A stretch of 10,238 bases of DNA from Acetobacteraceae bacterium (GTDB lineage Bacteria > Pseudomonadota > Alphaproteobacteria > Acetobacterales > Acetobacteraceae), in the NCBI GenBank assembly GCA_027323595.1, contig DAHWBL010000329.1, forward strand, positions 1 through 10,238, read 5' to 3'. Each line of letters opens with the position of its first letter. The first letter of the stretch is position 1. A program made the position numbers and the translations under genes. Under the pieces are notes generated by a model. That model saw nothing but the letters and a program-made list of their open reading frames with translations. It did not search any database and was not told the origin of the DNA. This document shows positions 1 to 6,442 of the stretch, in pieces.

Positions 1-380
1 ATGACACGCCGGCCCGGCGTGTGGCCGCATTTCTTCGGCGATTCCTGGTCCTCGATCTGGATGGCGGTGATCCCGGCCGCCTCGTAGCCCTGGACGGTGT
101 GGCGCACATTGAGCAGCCCGCCATAGCCGGTGTCGGCATCGGCGATGATGGGCGTCCTGCTCATCGCCGCGATCTGGCCGGCGCGCGCGACCATGTCGCT
201 GTAGGTCGCAAGGCCCACATCGGCGAGGCCCAGATGCGAGGCGACCATGCCGTAGCCCGTCGCGTAGAGCGCCTTGAAGCCCATGCCGTCGGCGACGCGG
301 GCCGAGAGCAAGTCAAAGACGCCAGGCGCCACCACGAAATCGCGCCGCCTGATCGCTGCTTTCAGACCTGGATCAGCCAT
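1..380 (-). CDS. Isocitrate lyase/PEP mutase-family C-C lyase, 3' part outside the window
   Basis: This is the N-terminal 126 codons of an enzyme of the isocitrate lyase/phosphoenolpyruvate mutase superfamily; the frame is still open at base 1. The family cleaves or rearranges 2-hydroxy- or 2-oxo-dicarboxylates by Mg-dependent retro-aldol or related chemistry (methylisocitrate lyase, dimethylmalate lyase, oxaloacetate decarboxylase, PEP mutase). Seen: an early VAPGVFD segment (residues 17-23), the Mg-binding loop DADTGYGG (81-88), and KKCGH (116-120), whose C118 is the catalytic cysteine typical of the lyase branch, so a true lyase is more likely than a cysteine-lacking mutase or decarboxylase. 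ATG at 380 is preceded by AAGGTG with about 7 bases spacing. It lies 40 bases downstream of the monooxygenase on the same strand and is probably cotranscribed with it. The substrate cannot be told from this fragment. Confidence 0.9.
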   Translation of the reverse strand, partial: MADPGLKAAIRRRDFVVAPGVFDLLSARVADGMGFKALYATGYGMVASHLGLADVGLATYSDMVARAGQIAAMSRTPIIADADTGYGGLLNVRHTVQGYEAAGITAIQIEDQESPKKCGHTPGRRV

Positions 381-420
381 CGTTCGTCACCTTCTTGCCT
401 TGCTTGTTGGTTTCTCATGT

Positions 421-1617
421 TCACGGCGTCGCCGCCGCCTCGCGCAGCGATTCGATCAGCGAGGAACGCATCAGATAATCCTTGTGGCGCCGCGGGTCGT
501 CGGCCGCAGCCTTGAGGTTGTCGTAATAGGCCTGGCGCTTGGCCGGATCACGCTCGTTCATGATCTGGCGGTTGCGCATCGCCTGCGCCTGCACCCCCTC
601 GATCGCGACCTTGCGGCGCTGGCGCTCATATCTCTTCAGCAGCCCGTCGTCGCCGCCACGCCACAGCGCGGCGAGCTTCTCGGCGAGATTCACCGCGTCA
701 TGGATGCCGCCGTTCATGCCCATGCCGCCAAGCGGGTTGTTGATGTGCGCGGCATCGCCGGCCAGCACCACGCGCCCTTCGACGAAGCGCTCGGCAACGC
801 GCTCATGCACGCGGTAGCAGGTCTTGTGCACGACCTCGTACGGCTTCGGCGAAGCCACCACCGATTGCAGCCGCGCCTCCAGCCGCGCCGGCGCCATCAT
901 CTCCTCGTCACCCTCGTTCGGATCGGTCGGCAGCAACACGCGCCAGAGCGAGGGCGTGCGCAGCAGCGTCAGCCATTCGTCAGGATCGGAGATGTAGGCG
1001 ACATAGGGCAGGTCGCTCATCACCTCGTTGAATTCGAAGGTGGTCGACAGCGACAGATAACGCTCGGGGATCGTCAGCCCCTCGAAGGGGATGCCCAGGG
1101 CGCCGCGCAGCGCGCTGCGCGCGCCATCGGCAACCACCAGATAGCGGCATTGCAGCGTCTCCCGCGCGCCGTCCTCGCGCTCCGCGGTCAGCACCACGCG
1201 GTCGGCGTCCTGCGTCACCGAGATCGCCTTCAGACCAAACACGATGTCGCAGTCAGGCGAGGCGACCAGCCGGTCGCGCAGCACGCGCGTCAGTTTCCAC
1301 TGCTCGCATTGCAGACGATAGGGAAATTCCGTCTCATCGCGCAGATTGGCGAGATCAAATGTCGCCACCGGGCCGCTGCGGCGGTCGCGAAACTGCCAAA
1401 GCGCGCAGACGAGCCCATCGGCCAGCAGATGTTGCGTGACGCCCAGGCGGTCGAGGATCTCAAGCGTCGGCGGGTGGAAGGTCGAGGCGCGCAGATCCTC
1501 GACGATCTCGGCCGTCCGTTCGACGACGGTGACGGGCACGCCCTCGGCCATGAGGGCCGCCGCGGCCACAAGCCCGACCGGGCCGGCCCCTACCACGATT
1601 ACGCGATCGATCGACAT
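421..1617 (-). CDS. Class A FAD-dependent aromatic-type monooxygenase (398 aa)
   Basis: Predicted single-component flavoprotein hydroxylase of the FAD_binding_3 family, which uses NAD(P)H and O2 to hydroxylate aromatic or heteroaromatic substrates in the cytosol. Seen: an N-terminal Rossmann motif GAGPVG (residues 10-15) ending in VVER (31-34), which contacts the FAD ribose; the DG motif VVADGARS (161-168), which contacts FAD and NAD(P)H; and the GD motif around LAGDAAH (285-291) followed by NPLGGMGMNGG, for FAD pyrophosphate and ribityl binding. At 398 aa it is near PobA/NicC length and lacks the C-terminal thioredoxin-like domain of the longer phenol hydroxylase/MhpA types. I chose ATG 1617 over an in-frame start 30 codons upstream because it places the Rossmann strand at the usual distance, GGGGAG lies about 10 bases upstream, and the extension is not protein-like. 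It is transcribed divergently from livH and is the first gene of a pair with the ICL-type lyase. The substrate is unknown. Confidence 0.92.
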   Translation of the reverse strand: MSIDRVIVVGAGPVGLVAAAALMAEGVPVTVVERTAEIVEDLRASTFHPPTLEILDRLGVTQHLLADGLVCALWQFRDRRSGPVATFDLANLRDETEFPYRLQCEQWKLTRVLRDRLVASPDCDIVFGLKAISVTQDADRVVLTAEREDGARETLQCRYLVVADGARSALRGALGIPFEGLTIPERYLSLSTTFEFNEVMSDLPYVAYISDPDEWLTLLRTPSLWRVLLPTDPNEGDEEMMAPARLEARLQSVVASPKPYEVVHKTCYRVHERVAERFVEGRVVLAGDAAHINNPLGGMGMNGGIHDAVNLAEKLAALWRGGDDGLLKRYERQRRKVAIEGVQAQAMRNRQIMNERDPAKRQAYYDNLKAAADDPRRHKDYLMRSSLIESLREAAATP

Positions 1618-1657
1618 GCGTCTTCGGCTCCCCATCATCCGGCAGGCCCTCACGCGA

Positions 1658-1686
1658 AAACTTGACCAAACATTTGGCCCTGTCAA
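1658..1686 (-). promoter_or_regulatory. Candidate leftward promoter for the monooxygenase-lyase pair
   Basis: Read on the minus strand, a perfect TTGACA (1686-1681) is followed after 17 bases by AAGTTT (1663-1658). The -35 is a consensus match, but the -10 is poor (2 of 6), so an activator or a different start is possible. It lies about 40 bases upstream of the chosen ATG at 1617. Confidence 0.4.
1666..1677. promoter_or_regulatory. Candidate operator palindrome CCAAA-CA-TTTGG
   Basis: A perfect inverted repeat with 5-base arms and a 2-base centre lies entirely in the spacer between the -35 and -10 of the leftward promoter candidate. A repressor bound here would block RNA polymerase. A second palindrome of identical 5-2-5 geometry starts exactly 30 bases to the right. 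The binding protein is not known; the HutC/GntR protein encoded at 7354-8130 is one candidate. Confidence 0.35.
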
Positions 1687-1695
1687 TCGGCAGGT

Positions 1696-1707
1696 TTGTC
1701 TTGACAA
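1696..1707. promoter_or_regulatory. Candidate operator palindrome TTGTC-TT-GACAA
   Basis: A perfect 5-2-5 inverted repeat overlaps the rightward -35 hexamer TTGACA (1701-1706). Its start is 30 bases, about three helical turns, from the start of the palindrome at 1666. The arm sequences of the two palindromes differ, so a single regulator binding both is not established. Confidence 0.3.
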
Positions 1708-1731
1708 CTTTCATCGCGCCCACCCAACAAT
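1701..1731 (+). promoter_or_regulatory. Candidate rightward promoter for the liv operon
   Basis: Perfect TTGACA (1701-1706) is followed by AACAAT (1726-1731; 4 of 6 matches to TATAAT) at a longish 19-base spacing. Transcription would begin near 1738, leaving a leader of roughly 85 bases before the livH ATG. That leader ends with a perfect 12-bp palindrome CGCCGATCGGCG (1799-1810) just before a weak ribosome-binding sequence. A start near 1738 would exclude the in-frame GTG at 1732 as the livH start. Confidence 0.45.
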
Positions 1732-1824
1732 GTGCCGGCCGCGGATGGAGAATGCGAAGCCGATGGGGATGTGTGTGTGCTGGCGAACCGTGTCCGGGCG
1801 CCGATCGGCGGCAGGTCGTGGCCA

Positions 1825-2742
1825 ATGCTGATCCTGCAGCAGGTCGCGAACGGCGTCCTGTTGGGCGCGATCTACGTCACCATCGCGCTCGCCTTCACCC
1901 TGACGATCGGCATCCTCAACTTCCTCAATTTCACGATCCCACCGATCTTCATGCTGTCAGCGATGACCGCATGGGCGGCCGCGCAGTTCGGGCTGCCGTT
2001 CGGCATCTTCGGGCCGATGCCATGGACGGTGGCATTGGCGTTCGGGATCGTGGTCGCCATCCTCGCCTCGCTGCTCGTCGAGCGGCTGACCTTCCGCTAC
2101 CTCAAGGTCCGCTATGGTGACGCCACCGAACATGCGATCCCGCTGGTCTCATCGCTGGGCTTCCTGCTCGTCTTCCAGAACGGCATCCGCATGGCCTACG
2201 GCACCGAGCCGCATCGCTTCATCACGCCGCTCGGCGACATGAGCCTGCATCTGGGAGGCATCTTCATCAGCCTGCCGCAGGTGCTGAGCCTGGCCCTGGC
2301 GCTGATCATCGTCTTCAGCCTCTCCTATCTGCTGAAGCGCACCCGGACCGGCCGCGCGCTGCGCTCGATCGCCGAAAATCCGGACGCGGCACTGCTGATG
2401 GGCGTCGACGTCGCGCGCATCGTGCCGGTCATCTTCATCCTGACCGGGCTGCTCTGCGGCATCGCCGGCAGCATCTTCGCGGTCAATTACGGCCAGGTCT
2501 ATTCCGGCATGGGCGACGAGGTCGGCAACAAGGCCATCGCCGGCATGGTGCTGGGCGGCATGGGCTCGATCTGGGGCGCCATCGTCGGCGGCCTGCTCAT
2601 CGGCCTGGTCGAGACCATGTCGATCTATCTTTTCGGTGGCGACACGGTGCAGTCGGTCGTCTGGGGCCTGTTGCTGGTCGCGCTGGTCCTGCGGCCCGAA
2701 GGGCTTTTTGGTCATCACGGCATCGGCAAGGGCAAGTTTTGA
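1825..2742 (+). CDS. livH: LivH-type permease of a HAAT-family ABC transporter (305 aa)
   Basis: First inner-membrane permease subunit of a hydrophobic amino acid/branched-chain-type ABC importer; it pairs with LivM to form the channel. Seen: strongly hydrophobic segments at about residues 5-30, 40-56, 66-86, 103-120, 148-170, 197-220, 235-262 and 272-290; the cytoplasmic coupling loop GRALRSIAENPDAALLMGVD (176-195), which docks on the ATPases; and the C-terminal LRPEGLFG (289-296). The first membrane region reads GILNFLNFTIPP (29-40) where LivH proteins usually carry an NFAHGE-like stretch. ATG 1825 is chosen because the membrane domain begins at once; an in-frame GTG at 1732 would add 31 polar residues and lies at the likely promoter. 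The ribosome-binding site is weak (AGG about 10 bases upstream). It ends by overlapping livM by one base. The family also imports amides, urea, aromatic acids and dicarboxylates, so the substrate need not be an amino acid. Confidence 0.93.
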   Translation: MLILQQVANGVLLGAIYVTIALAFTLTIGILNFLNFTIPPIFMLSAMTAWAAAQFGLPFGIFGPMPWTVALAFGIVVAILASLLVERLTFRYLKVRYGDATEHAIPLVSSLGFLLVFQNGIRMAYGTEPHRFITPLGDMSLHLGGIFISLPQVLSLALALIIVFSLSYLLKRTRTGRALRSIAENPDAALLMGVDVARIVPVIFILTGLLCGIAGSIFAVNYGQVYSGMGDEVGNKAIAGMVLGGMGSIWGAIVGGLLIGLVETMSIYLFGGDTVQSVVWGLLLVALVLRPEGLFGHHGIGKGKF

Positions 2743-3650
2743 TGTCGGGGTATACGGGCGGGCTGCTGGTCATCCTGTGCCTCAACATCGTCATGGCCTA
2801 TGCCGTGTTCCTGCCGGTCGCCACCGGCCAGCTCAATCTGGGCGGCGCGGCGTTCCAGGCGGTCGGCGCCTACACGGCGGGCTATCTGTCGGCGACCTAC
2901 GACCTCCCCGTCGTGCCCTCGCTGCTTGCCTCCATGGCAACCGGCGCCGTCTTCGCATTCCTTTTCTCGCTGCTGATCATGCGCACGAAAAGCGTGTATC
3001 TGGTGTTGGCGACATTCGCCTTCGGGCAGTTCCTGACCGGCGTCATCATCAATGTCGACGCACTCGGCGGCTCGATGGGCCTGTCGGTGCCGGCCCATGT
3101 CGAAGGCTGGACGGTGATCCTGTTCGCCGGCCTTGCGATGCTGCTGACATTGATCCTCATGCAAACCCGCTTCGGCCTCGCCATGCGCGCGATCCACGAC
3201 GACGACGCGGTGTCGGAGCTGATGGGCATCGGCGTGCGCGGCGTGCGCATCGGCGCGTTCACGCTGGGCGGCGCGCTGGCCGGCGTCGCGGGGTGCCTCT
3301 ACGCGTTCTACTTCAATTTCTGCGACGTGCAGAGCTTCGACGCATCGAGCTCGTTCTATCTCCTTCTTTTCGTCCTGCTGGGCGGCACGCAGACGATCTG
3401 GGGGCCGGTCATCGGCGCGGTGTTCTTCACTCTGGTACCGGAGGTGTTTCGCAACGTCCTCGCCTATCTGCCGGCCTTCGGTCACGGCGCGACCAGCGGC
3501 CAGGTCGATACGAGCTGGCGCTTCATCCTGCTTGGCATGATCACCATCGCGATGATGGTCTACCGCCCCGAGGGCATCCTCACCCGCATCGGCCTGGGTG
3601 CTATATGGCACGGCGTCGGCCTCGCCCGCCGGGGTCGGCAGGGCACATGA
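2742..3650 (+). CDS. livM: LivM-type permease of the same ABC transporter (302 aa)
   Basis: Second inner-membrane permease subunit, partner of LivH. Seen: multiple hydrophobic helices (about residues 7-26, 32-50, 58-80, 86-104, 124-140, 169-192, 205-234 and 260-274); the conserved early segment SGQLNLG-like ATGQLNLGGAAF (27-38); the coupling loop RFGLAMRAIHDDDAVSELMG (143-162), where the LivH/LivM EAA-like region contacts the ATPase; and the terminal YRPEGIL (274-280). The TGA of livH and this ATG share one base (TGATG), implying translational coupling. A TTG one codon upstream is possible but ATG is preferred. At 302 aa it is at the short end for LivM and lacks the N-terminal extension of E. 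coli LivM. It ends in an ATGA overlap with livG. Confidence 0.93.
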   Translation: MSGYTGGLLVILCLNIVMAYAVFLPVATGQLNLGGAAFQAVGAYTAGYLSATYDLPVVPSLLASMATGAVFAFLFSLLIMRTKSVYLVLATFAFGQFLTGVIINVDALGGSMGLSVPAHVEGWTVILFAGLAMLLTLILMQTRFGLAMRAIHDDDAVSELMGIGVRGVRIGAFTLGGALAGVAGCLYAFYFNFCDVQSFDASSSFYLLLFVLLGGTQTIWGPVIGAVFFTLVPEVFRNVLAYLPAFGHGATSGQVDTSWRFILLGMITIAMMVYRPEGILTRIGLGAIWHGVGLARRGRQGT

Positions 3651-4447
3651 GCCCCAACGACGCCATCTTCTCGCTGCGCGGCGTCACCAAGGCCTTCGCC
3701 GGCCTCAAGGTGGTGACCGATGTCAGCTTCGACGTCCGCCCCGGCGAGCGCCTGGCGCTGATCGGCCCAAACGGTGCCGGCAAGACCACCGTCTTCAACC
3801 TGATTTCCGGCGCCTATAAAATCAACGAGGGCAGCATCATCCTCGACGGCGTCGACATCGCCGCGCTGCCGGCCTCCCGGCGCTGCGCCATGGGCATCGC
3901 CCGCTCGTTTCAGAACATCCGGCTGATGCCGCATCTGTCGGTCGTCGAGAACGTGATGATCGGCCAGCATGCGCGCACCCGCGGCATCCTTGAGCTGCTG
4001 ACGCCGCTGTGGATGACCCGCGCACGGCAGGAAGCCGAGGCGCAGCTTGCCGCCTTCGACGTCGCGACCTACCCCAACCAGGCGATCGCCACGCTGCCCT
4101 ATGGCATTCGCAAAAAGGTGGAGATCGTGCGCGCCCTGATGAGCAGGCCCAAGGTGCTGCTGCTCGACGAGCCGGCCGCCGGGCTCAACACCAACGAGAC
4201 CGCCCAGCTCAGGGATTTTCTGATGCGCGTCGCCGATGGCGGTGTCACGCTGCTGGTCGTCGAGCACGACATGAGCCTGGTTCGCAGCCTGTGCGACCAC
4301 ACGGTCGTGCTGAATTTCGGCCGCAAGATTTTCGACGGGCCGACGCACGCCGTGCAGGAAGACCCGGCCGTGCTGGAGGCATATCTCGGCCGACCGGCGC
4401 ACACAGCGGCGACGCCGCGCGCGGAGACCGCCGACCATGCTTCTTGA
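3647..4447 (+). CDS. livG: LivG-type ATPase of the ABC transporter (266 aa)
   Basis: Cytoplasmic nucleotide-binding subunit that hydrolyses ATP, with LivF, to drive import. Seen in order: Walker A GPNGAGKT (residues 40-47), Q-loop around SFQN (Q89), an ABC signature in the form LPYGIRKKVE (150-159), Walker B VLLLDEPAAG (170-179) with catalytic E175, and the switch histidine H207 in VVEHDM. The LPYG signature and the AAGLN D-loop are characteristic of LivG rather than LivF, which uses LSGGEQQ. The C-terminal 20 or so residues form a polar, alanine-rich tail after YLG (246-248), where the LivG core normally ends. It starts in an ATGA overlap with livM and overlaps the livF start by 11 bases. 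All functional motifs are intact. Confidence 0.95.
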   Translation: MSPNDAIFSLRGVTKAFAGLKVVTDVSFDVRPGERLALIGPNGAGKTTVFNLISGAYKINEGSIILDGVDIAALPASRRCAMGIARSFQNIRLMPHLSVVENVMIGQHARTRGILELLTPLWMTRARQEAEAQLAAFDVATYPNQAIATLPYGIRKKVEIVRALMSRPKVLLLDEPAAGLNTNETAQLRDFLMRVADGGVTLLVVEHDMSLVRSLCDHTVVLNFGRKIFDGPTHAVQEDPAVLEAYLGRPAHTAATPRAETADHAS

Positions 4448-5144
4448 GGTGAAGGATCTCGATGTCCGCTACGACCGGCTGCGCGCCGTCAAGGGTGTGG
4501 ACATCAGCGTCGGCGAGCAGGAGATCGTCACCGTGCTCGGCGCGAACGGCGCCGGCAAGACCACACTGCTGCGCGCCATCCAGGGCGTGGTCCGCGCCGC
4601 GCGCGGCAGCGTCCGCTTCGCCGGTGAGGACGTGACCACCGCGGACGTGCCATCGCGCGTGCGCAAGGGCCTGGTGCTGGTACCCGAGGGCCGGCAGATT
4701 TTCGTCAGCCTCACCGTGCACGACAACCTGCTGATGGGCGCCTACACCCGCCGCGACGCCGGTCTTGCCGCCGAGATCGACGCGATCTACGACCGCTTCC
4801 CCAATCTGGGCCAGCGCCGCGACATGCCGGCCAGCGTCCTGTCCGGCGGCGAACAGCAGATGCTGGCAATCAGCCGCGCGCTGCTGTCGAAGCCCAAGCT
4901 CATGATGCTCGACGAACCCTCGCTCGGCCTGTCGCCGCTCTACGTGCAACGCATGTTCGACCTCATCGGCGCGCTCAACCGCGACGGGCTGTCGATCCTG
5001 CTGGTCGAGCAGAACACCAGCATGGCACTGGCCACCGCCGCGCGCGCAACGCTGCTCGAACTGGGCACCGCCGTACTGGCGGGACCATCGGGCGAGGTCG
5101 CGGCGAGCGAGAGGCTGACCAGTGCCTATCTTGGTGCGCGATGA
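4437..5144 (+). CDS. livF: LivF-type ATPase of the ABC transporter (235 aa)
   Basis: Second cytoplasmic ATPase of the importer. Seen: Walker A GANGAGKT (residues 35-42), Q-loop in VPEGRQIF (Q87) with the LivF-typical PEGR, signature LSGGEQQ (135-141), Walker B KLMMLDEP (154-161) with E160, and Q192 in LVEQN where other ABC ATPases have the switch histidine. This Gln is normal for LivF. The C terminus ends in the typical YLGAR. The start is inside livG (11-base overlap), with GGAG about 10 bases upstream. All five transporter genes lie on one strand, so LivG-LivF should form the nucleotide-binding heterodimer under LivH-LivM. Confidence 0.95.
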   Translation: MLLEVKDLDVRYDRLRAVKGVDISVGEQEIVTVLGANGAGKTTLLRAIQGVVRAARGSVRFAGEDVTTADVPSRVRKGLVLVPEGRQIFVSLTVHDNLLMGAYTRRDAGLAAEIDAIYDRFPNLGQRRDMPASVLSGGEQQMLAISRALLSKPKLMMLDEPSLGLSPLYVQRMFDLIGALNRDGLSILLVEQNTSMALATAARATLLELGTAVLAGPSGEVAASERLTSAYLGAR

Positions 5145-5167
5145 TTTCTGGTTTCCGCGTTTTGGCC

Positions 5168-5186
5168 GCCGGCCCGCAGTGCCGGC
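5168..5186 (+). other. Small hairpin in the livF-binding protein gap
   Basis: GCCGGC repeats on both sides of a 7-base loop (CCGCAGT), giving a 6-bp GC-only stem in the 62-base gap before the binding-protein gene. There is no following T-run, so it is not a convincing terminator. It could be an mRNA processing or stabilising element that raises binding-protein output over the membrane subunits; that role is inference. Confidence 0.3.
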
Positions 5187-5190
5187 CTTC

Positions 5191-5197
5191 GGGGGAG
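5191..5197 (+). promoter_or_regulatory. Strong ribosome-binding site GGGGGAG deciding the binding-protein start
   Basis: GGGGGAG lies 9 bases before ATG 5207, the strongest Shine-Dalgarno sequence in the window. It supports starting the binding protein at 5207, where a clean signal peptide begins, rather than at the in-frame ATG 5141 that overlaps the livF stop. Confidence 0.7.
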
Positions 5198-5206
5198 AAA
5201 ACAACG

Positions 5207-6400
5207 ATGTCTCGTTTCCGCAAAGGACTGACCCTGGCAGCCGCCGCGATCGGGCTGCTCGCGCAGCCGGCGATGGCCGCCGACAATGACTGGAACATCG
5301 GCTTCATCAGCACCCGCAGCGGCCCGCTGAAGGAAGTGGGCGACTCGACCGCTGTCGCGATCGAGATGGCGACGAACGACATCAACGCCGCCGGCGGCAT
5401 CGAAGGTCGCAAAATTCGTCTGGTCGAATATGACAGCGCCGGCGATCCACGCCAGGCCTCGGTCGGCGTGCGCACGCTGGCCAACGACAGCAAGGTGCTG
5501 GCCATCATCGGGCCGCTCTCCTCGGGCGAAACCGGCGTCGCCATGAACGATGCCGAGCGCATCAAGCTCCTGATGCTGCCCTACTCCTCCTCCGCGCCCG
5601 GCCTGACCGCCGGCAAGACCTTCACCTGGCGCCTCTCGGCGACCGAGGACAAACAGTTCAACCGGCTGCTGAAAGCCCTGCCCGCGAAGAACGTGAAGCT
5701 GGACACGGCCGATATCATGTACGTGTCCGACGACCGCATCGCCAACGTCACCGGCACCAAGGTCTATCAGACGCTCCTCGACAAAGGCGGCGTCAAGATT
5801 CTTCGTACCATCAGCATCAACATCAACAGCTTCGACGTCTCCGCGCAGGTCGCCCAGATTCTGCAGGACAATCCCGACGTGGTCGCGCTGGCCGCCAACT
5901 ACGCCCAGGCGGTCACCGTGCTGCGCGAGCTGCATCGCCAGAACTACAAGGGCCGCGTCATCGGCTCGCAGCTCTTCGCCGATCCGAACCTCGTCGGACT
6001 GTTCGGCCACGATGCCGACGGCATGATCTTCGTCTCCGGATTCTGGAGCCATCGCGACAAGCAGGCCGAGGATTTCTCCGCCCGCTTCGTGAAGGCGATG
6101 GCCGCGAAGGGCTTCACGAAACTCGCCCCCCACCATGTCGACGCGCAGGCCTACGACACCGTCTATCTGCTGAAGGACGCAATCGAACGCTCGAAGGTCA
6201 CCGGCGCGGCGGACAAGGTCGACGAGGAACGCATCGCCTTGCGCGACGCGCTCAAGGGCATCAATTTCTCCGGCGTCGTGGGCGACAATATCTGCTTCAA
6301 CGGCGGCGATGCCGAACTGCCCGGCTACATCATCGAGATCAGGAACGCCCAATGGTCGCTGTTCGACTCCTTTCCGCCCGATGCGTGCAAGGCGCCGTGA
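5207..6400 (+). CDS. Periplasmic substrate-binding protein of the Liv/HAAT ABC transporter (397 aa)
   Basis: Type I periplasmic binding protein (Peripla_BP_6/Leu-Ile-Val-binding fold) that captures the ligand and delivers it to LivHM. Seen: a Sec signal peptide with basic start MSRFRK, hydrophobic core LTLAAAAIGLLA and likely cleavage after PAMA (residue 24); mature start ADNDWNIGFIS; STRSGPLKEVG (35-45) in the place of the usual ligand loop; the conserved NAAGGIEGRKI (60-70) followed by DSAGDPRQA (76-84); and IIGPLSSGETG (100-110), the second ligand-contact loop. The lobe-2 region includes VVALAAN (225-231) and DAQAYDTVYLL (312-322). C363 and C394 could form a disulfide in the periplasm. The gene sits last among the transporter genes, whereas it often comes first. 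Family membership is clear. The ligand cannot be read from sequence; the neighbours suggest a nitrogenous or aromatic carboxylate rather than ordinary leucine uptake. Confidence 0.93.
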   Translation: MSRFRKGLTLAAAAIGLLAQPAMAADNDWNIGFISTRSGPLKEVGDSTAVAIEMATNDINAAGGIEGRKIRLVEYDSAGDPRQASVGVRTLANDSKVLAIIGPLSSGETGVAMNDAERIKLLMLPYSSSAPGLTAGKTFTWRLSATEDKQFNRLLKALPAKNVKLDTADIMYVSDDRIANVTGTKVYQTLLDKGGVKILRTISININSFDVSAQVAQILQDNPDVVALAANYAQAVTVLRELHRQNYKGRVIGSQLFADPNLVGLFGHDADGMIFVSGFWSHRDKQAEDFSARFVKAMAAKGFTKLAPHHVDAQAYDTVYLLKDAIERSKVTGAADKVDEERIALRDALKGINFSGVVGDNICFNGGDAELPGYIIEIRNAQWSLFDSFPPDACKAP

Positions 6401-6404
6401 ACCC

Positions 6405-6425
6405 GCGGTCCGGGTCCGTGGCCGC
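6405..6425 (+). other. Hairpin after the binding-protein gene
   Basis: GCGGTC (6405-6410) can pair with GGCCGC (6420-6425) through six pairs including one G-U, with a 9-base loop, in the 42-base gap before the MBL gene. There is no T-tract, so full termination is unlikely. It may attenuate read-through or protect the upstream mRNA end. Confidence 0.25.
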
Positions 6426-6430
6426 AACCT

Positions 6431-6436
6431 GAGGAG
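6431..6436 (+). promoter_or_regulatory. Ribosome-binding site GAGGAG for the MBL hydrolase
   Basis: GAGGAG lies 6 bases before ATG 6443. It fixes that start and shows the hydrolase has its own efficient initiation rather than relying on coupling to the binding protein 42 bases upstream. Confidence 0.6.
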
Positions 6437-6442
6437 CGCCCG

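Noticed and set aside
274..1665. Long open frame (463 codons) on the plus strand opposite the monooxygenase
   Set aside because: The translation is arginine-, histidine- and glutamine-rich with no recognisable fold, while the minus strand has all three flavin hydroxylase motifs. Such antisense frames are expected in GC-rich coding DNA.
1766..1780. GTGTGTGTG run in the livH leader as a microsatellite or phase-variable tract
   Set aside because: It is very short, lies outside the chosen coding region, and length changes would not shift a reading frame.
1732..1824. N-terminal extension of LivH from GTG 1732
   Set aside because: The added 31 residues are polar and unlike LivH, and the codon lies right after the -10 of the best promoter candidate, so it would probably be untranscribed.
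2636..3646. In-frame upstream extension of livG by 337 codons (possible fusion)
   Set aside because: The extension is an out-of-frame reading through livM with arginine-rich, non-protein-like sequence. The ATGA overlap at 3647 and an ABC domain starting there fix the true start.
5126..6427. Long open frame (433 codons) on the minus strand opposite the binding protein
   Set aside because: It is a compositional shadow; the plus strand has a signal peptide, strong ribosome-binding site and a complete periplasmic binding fold.
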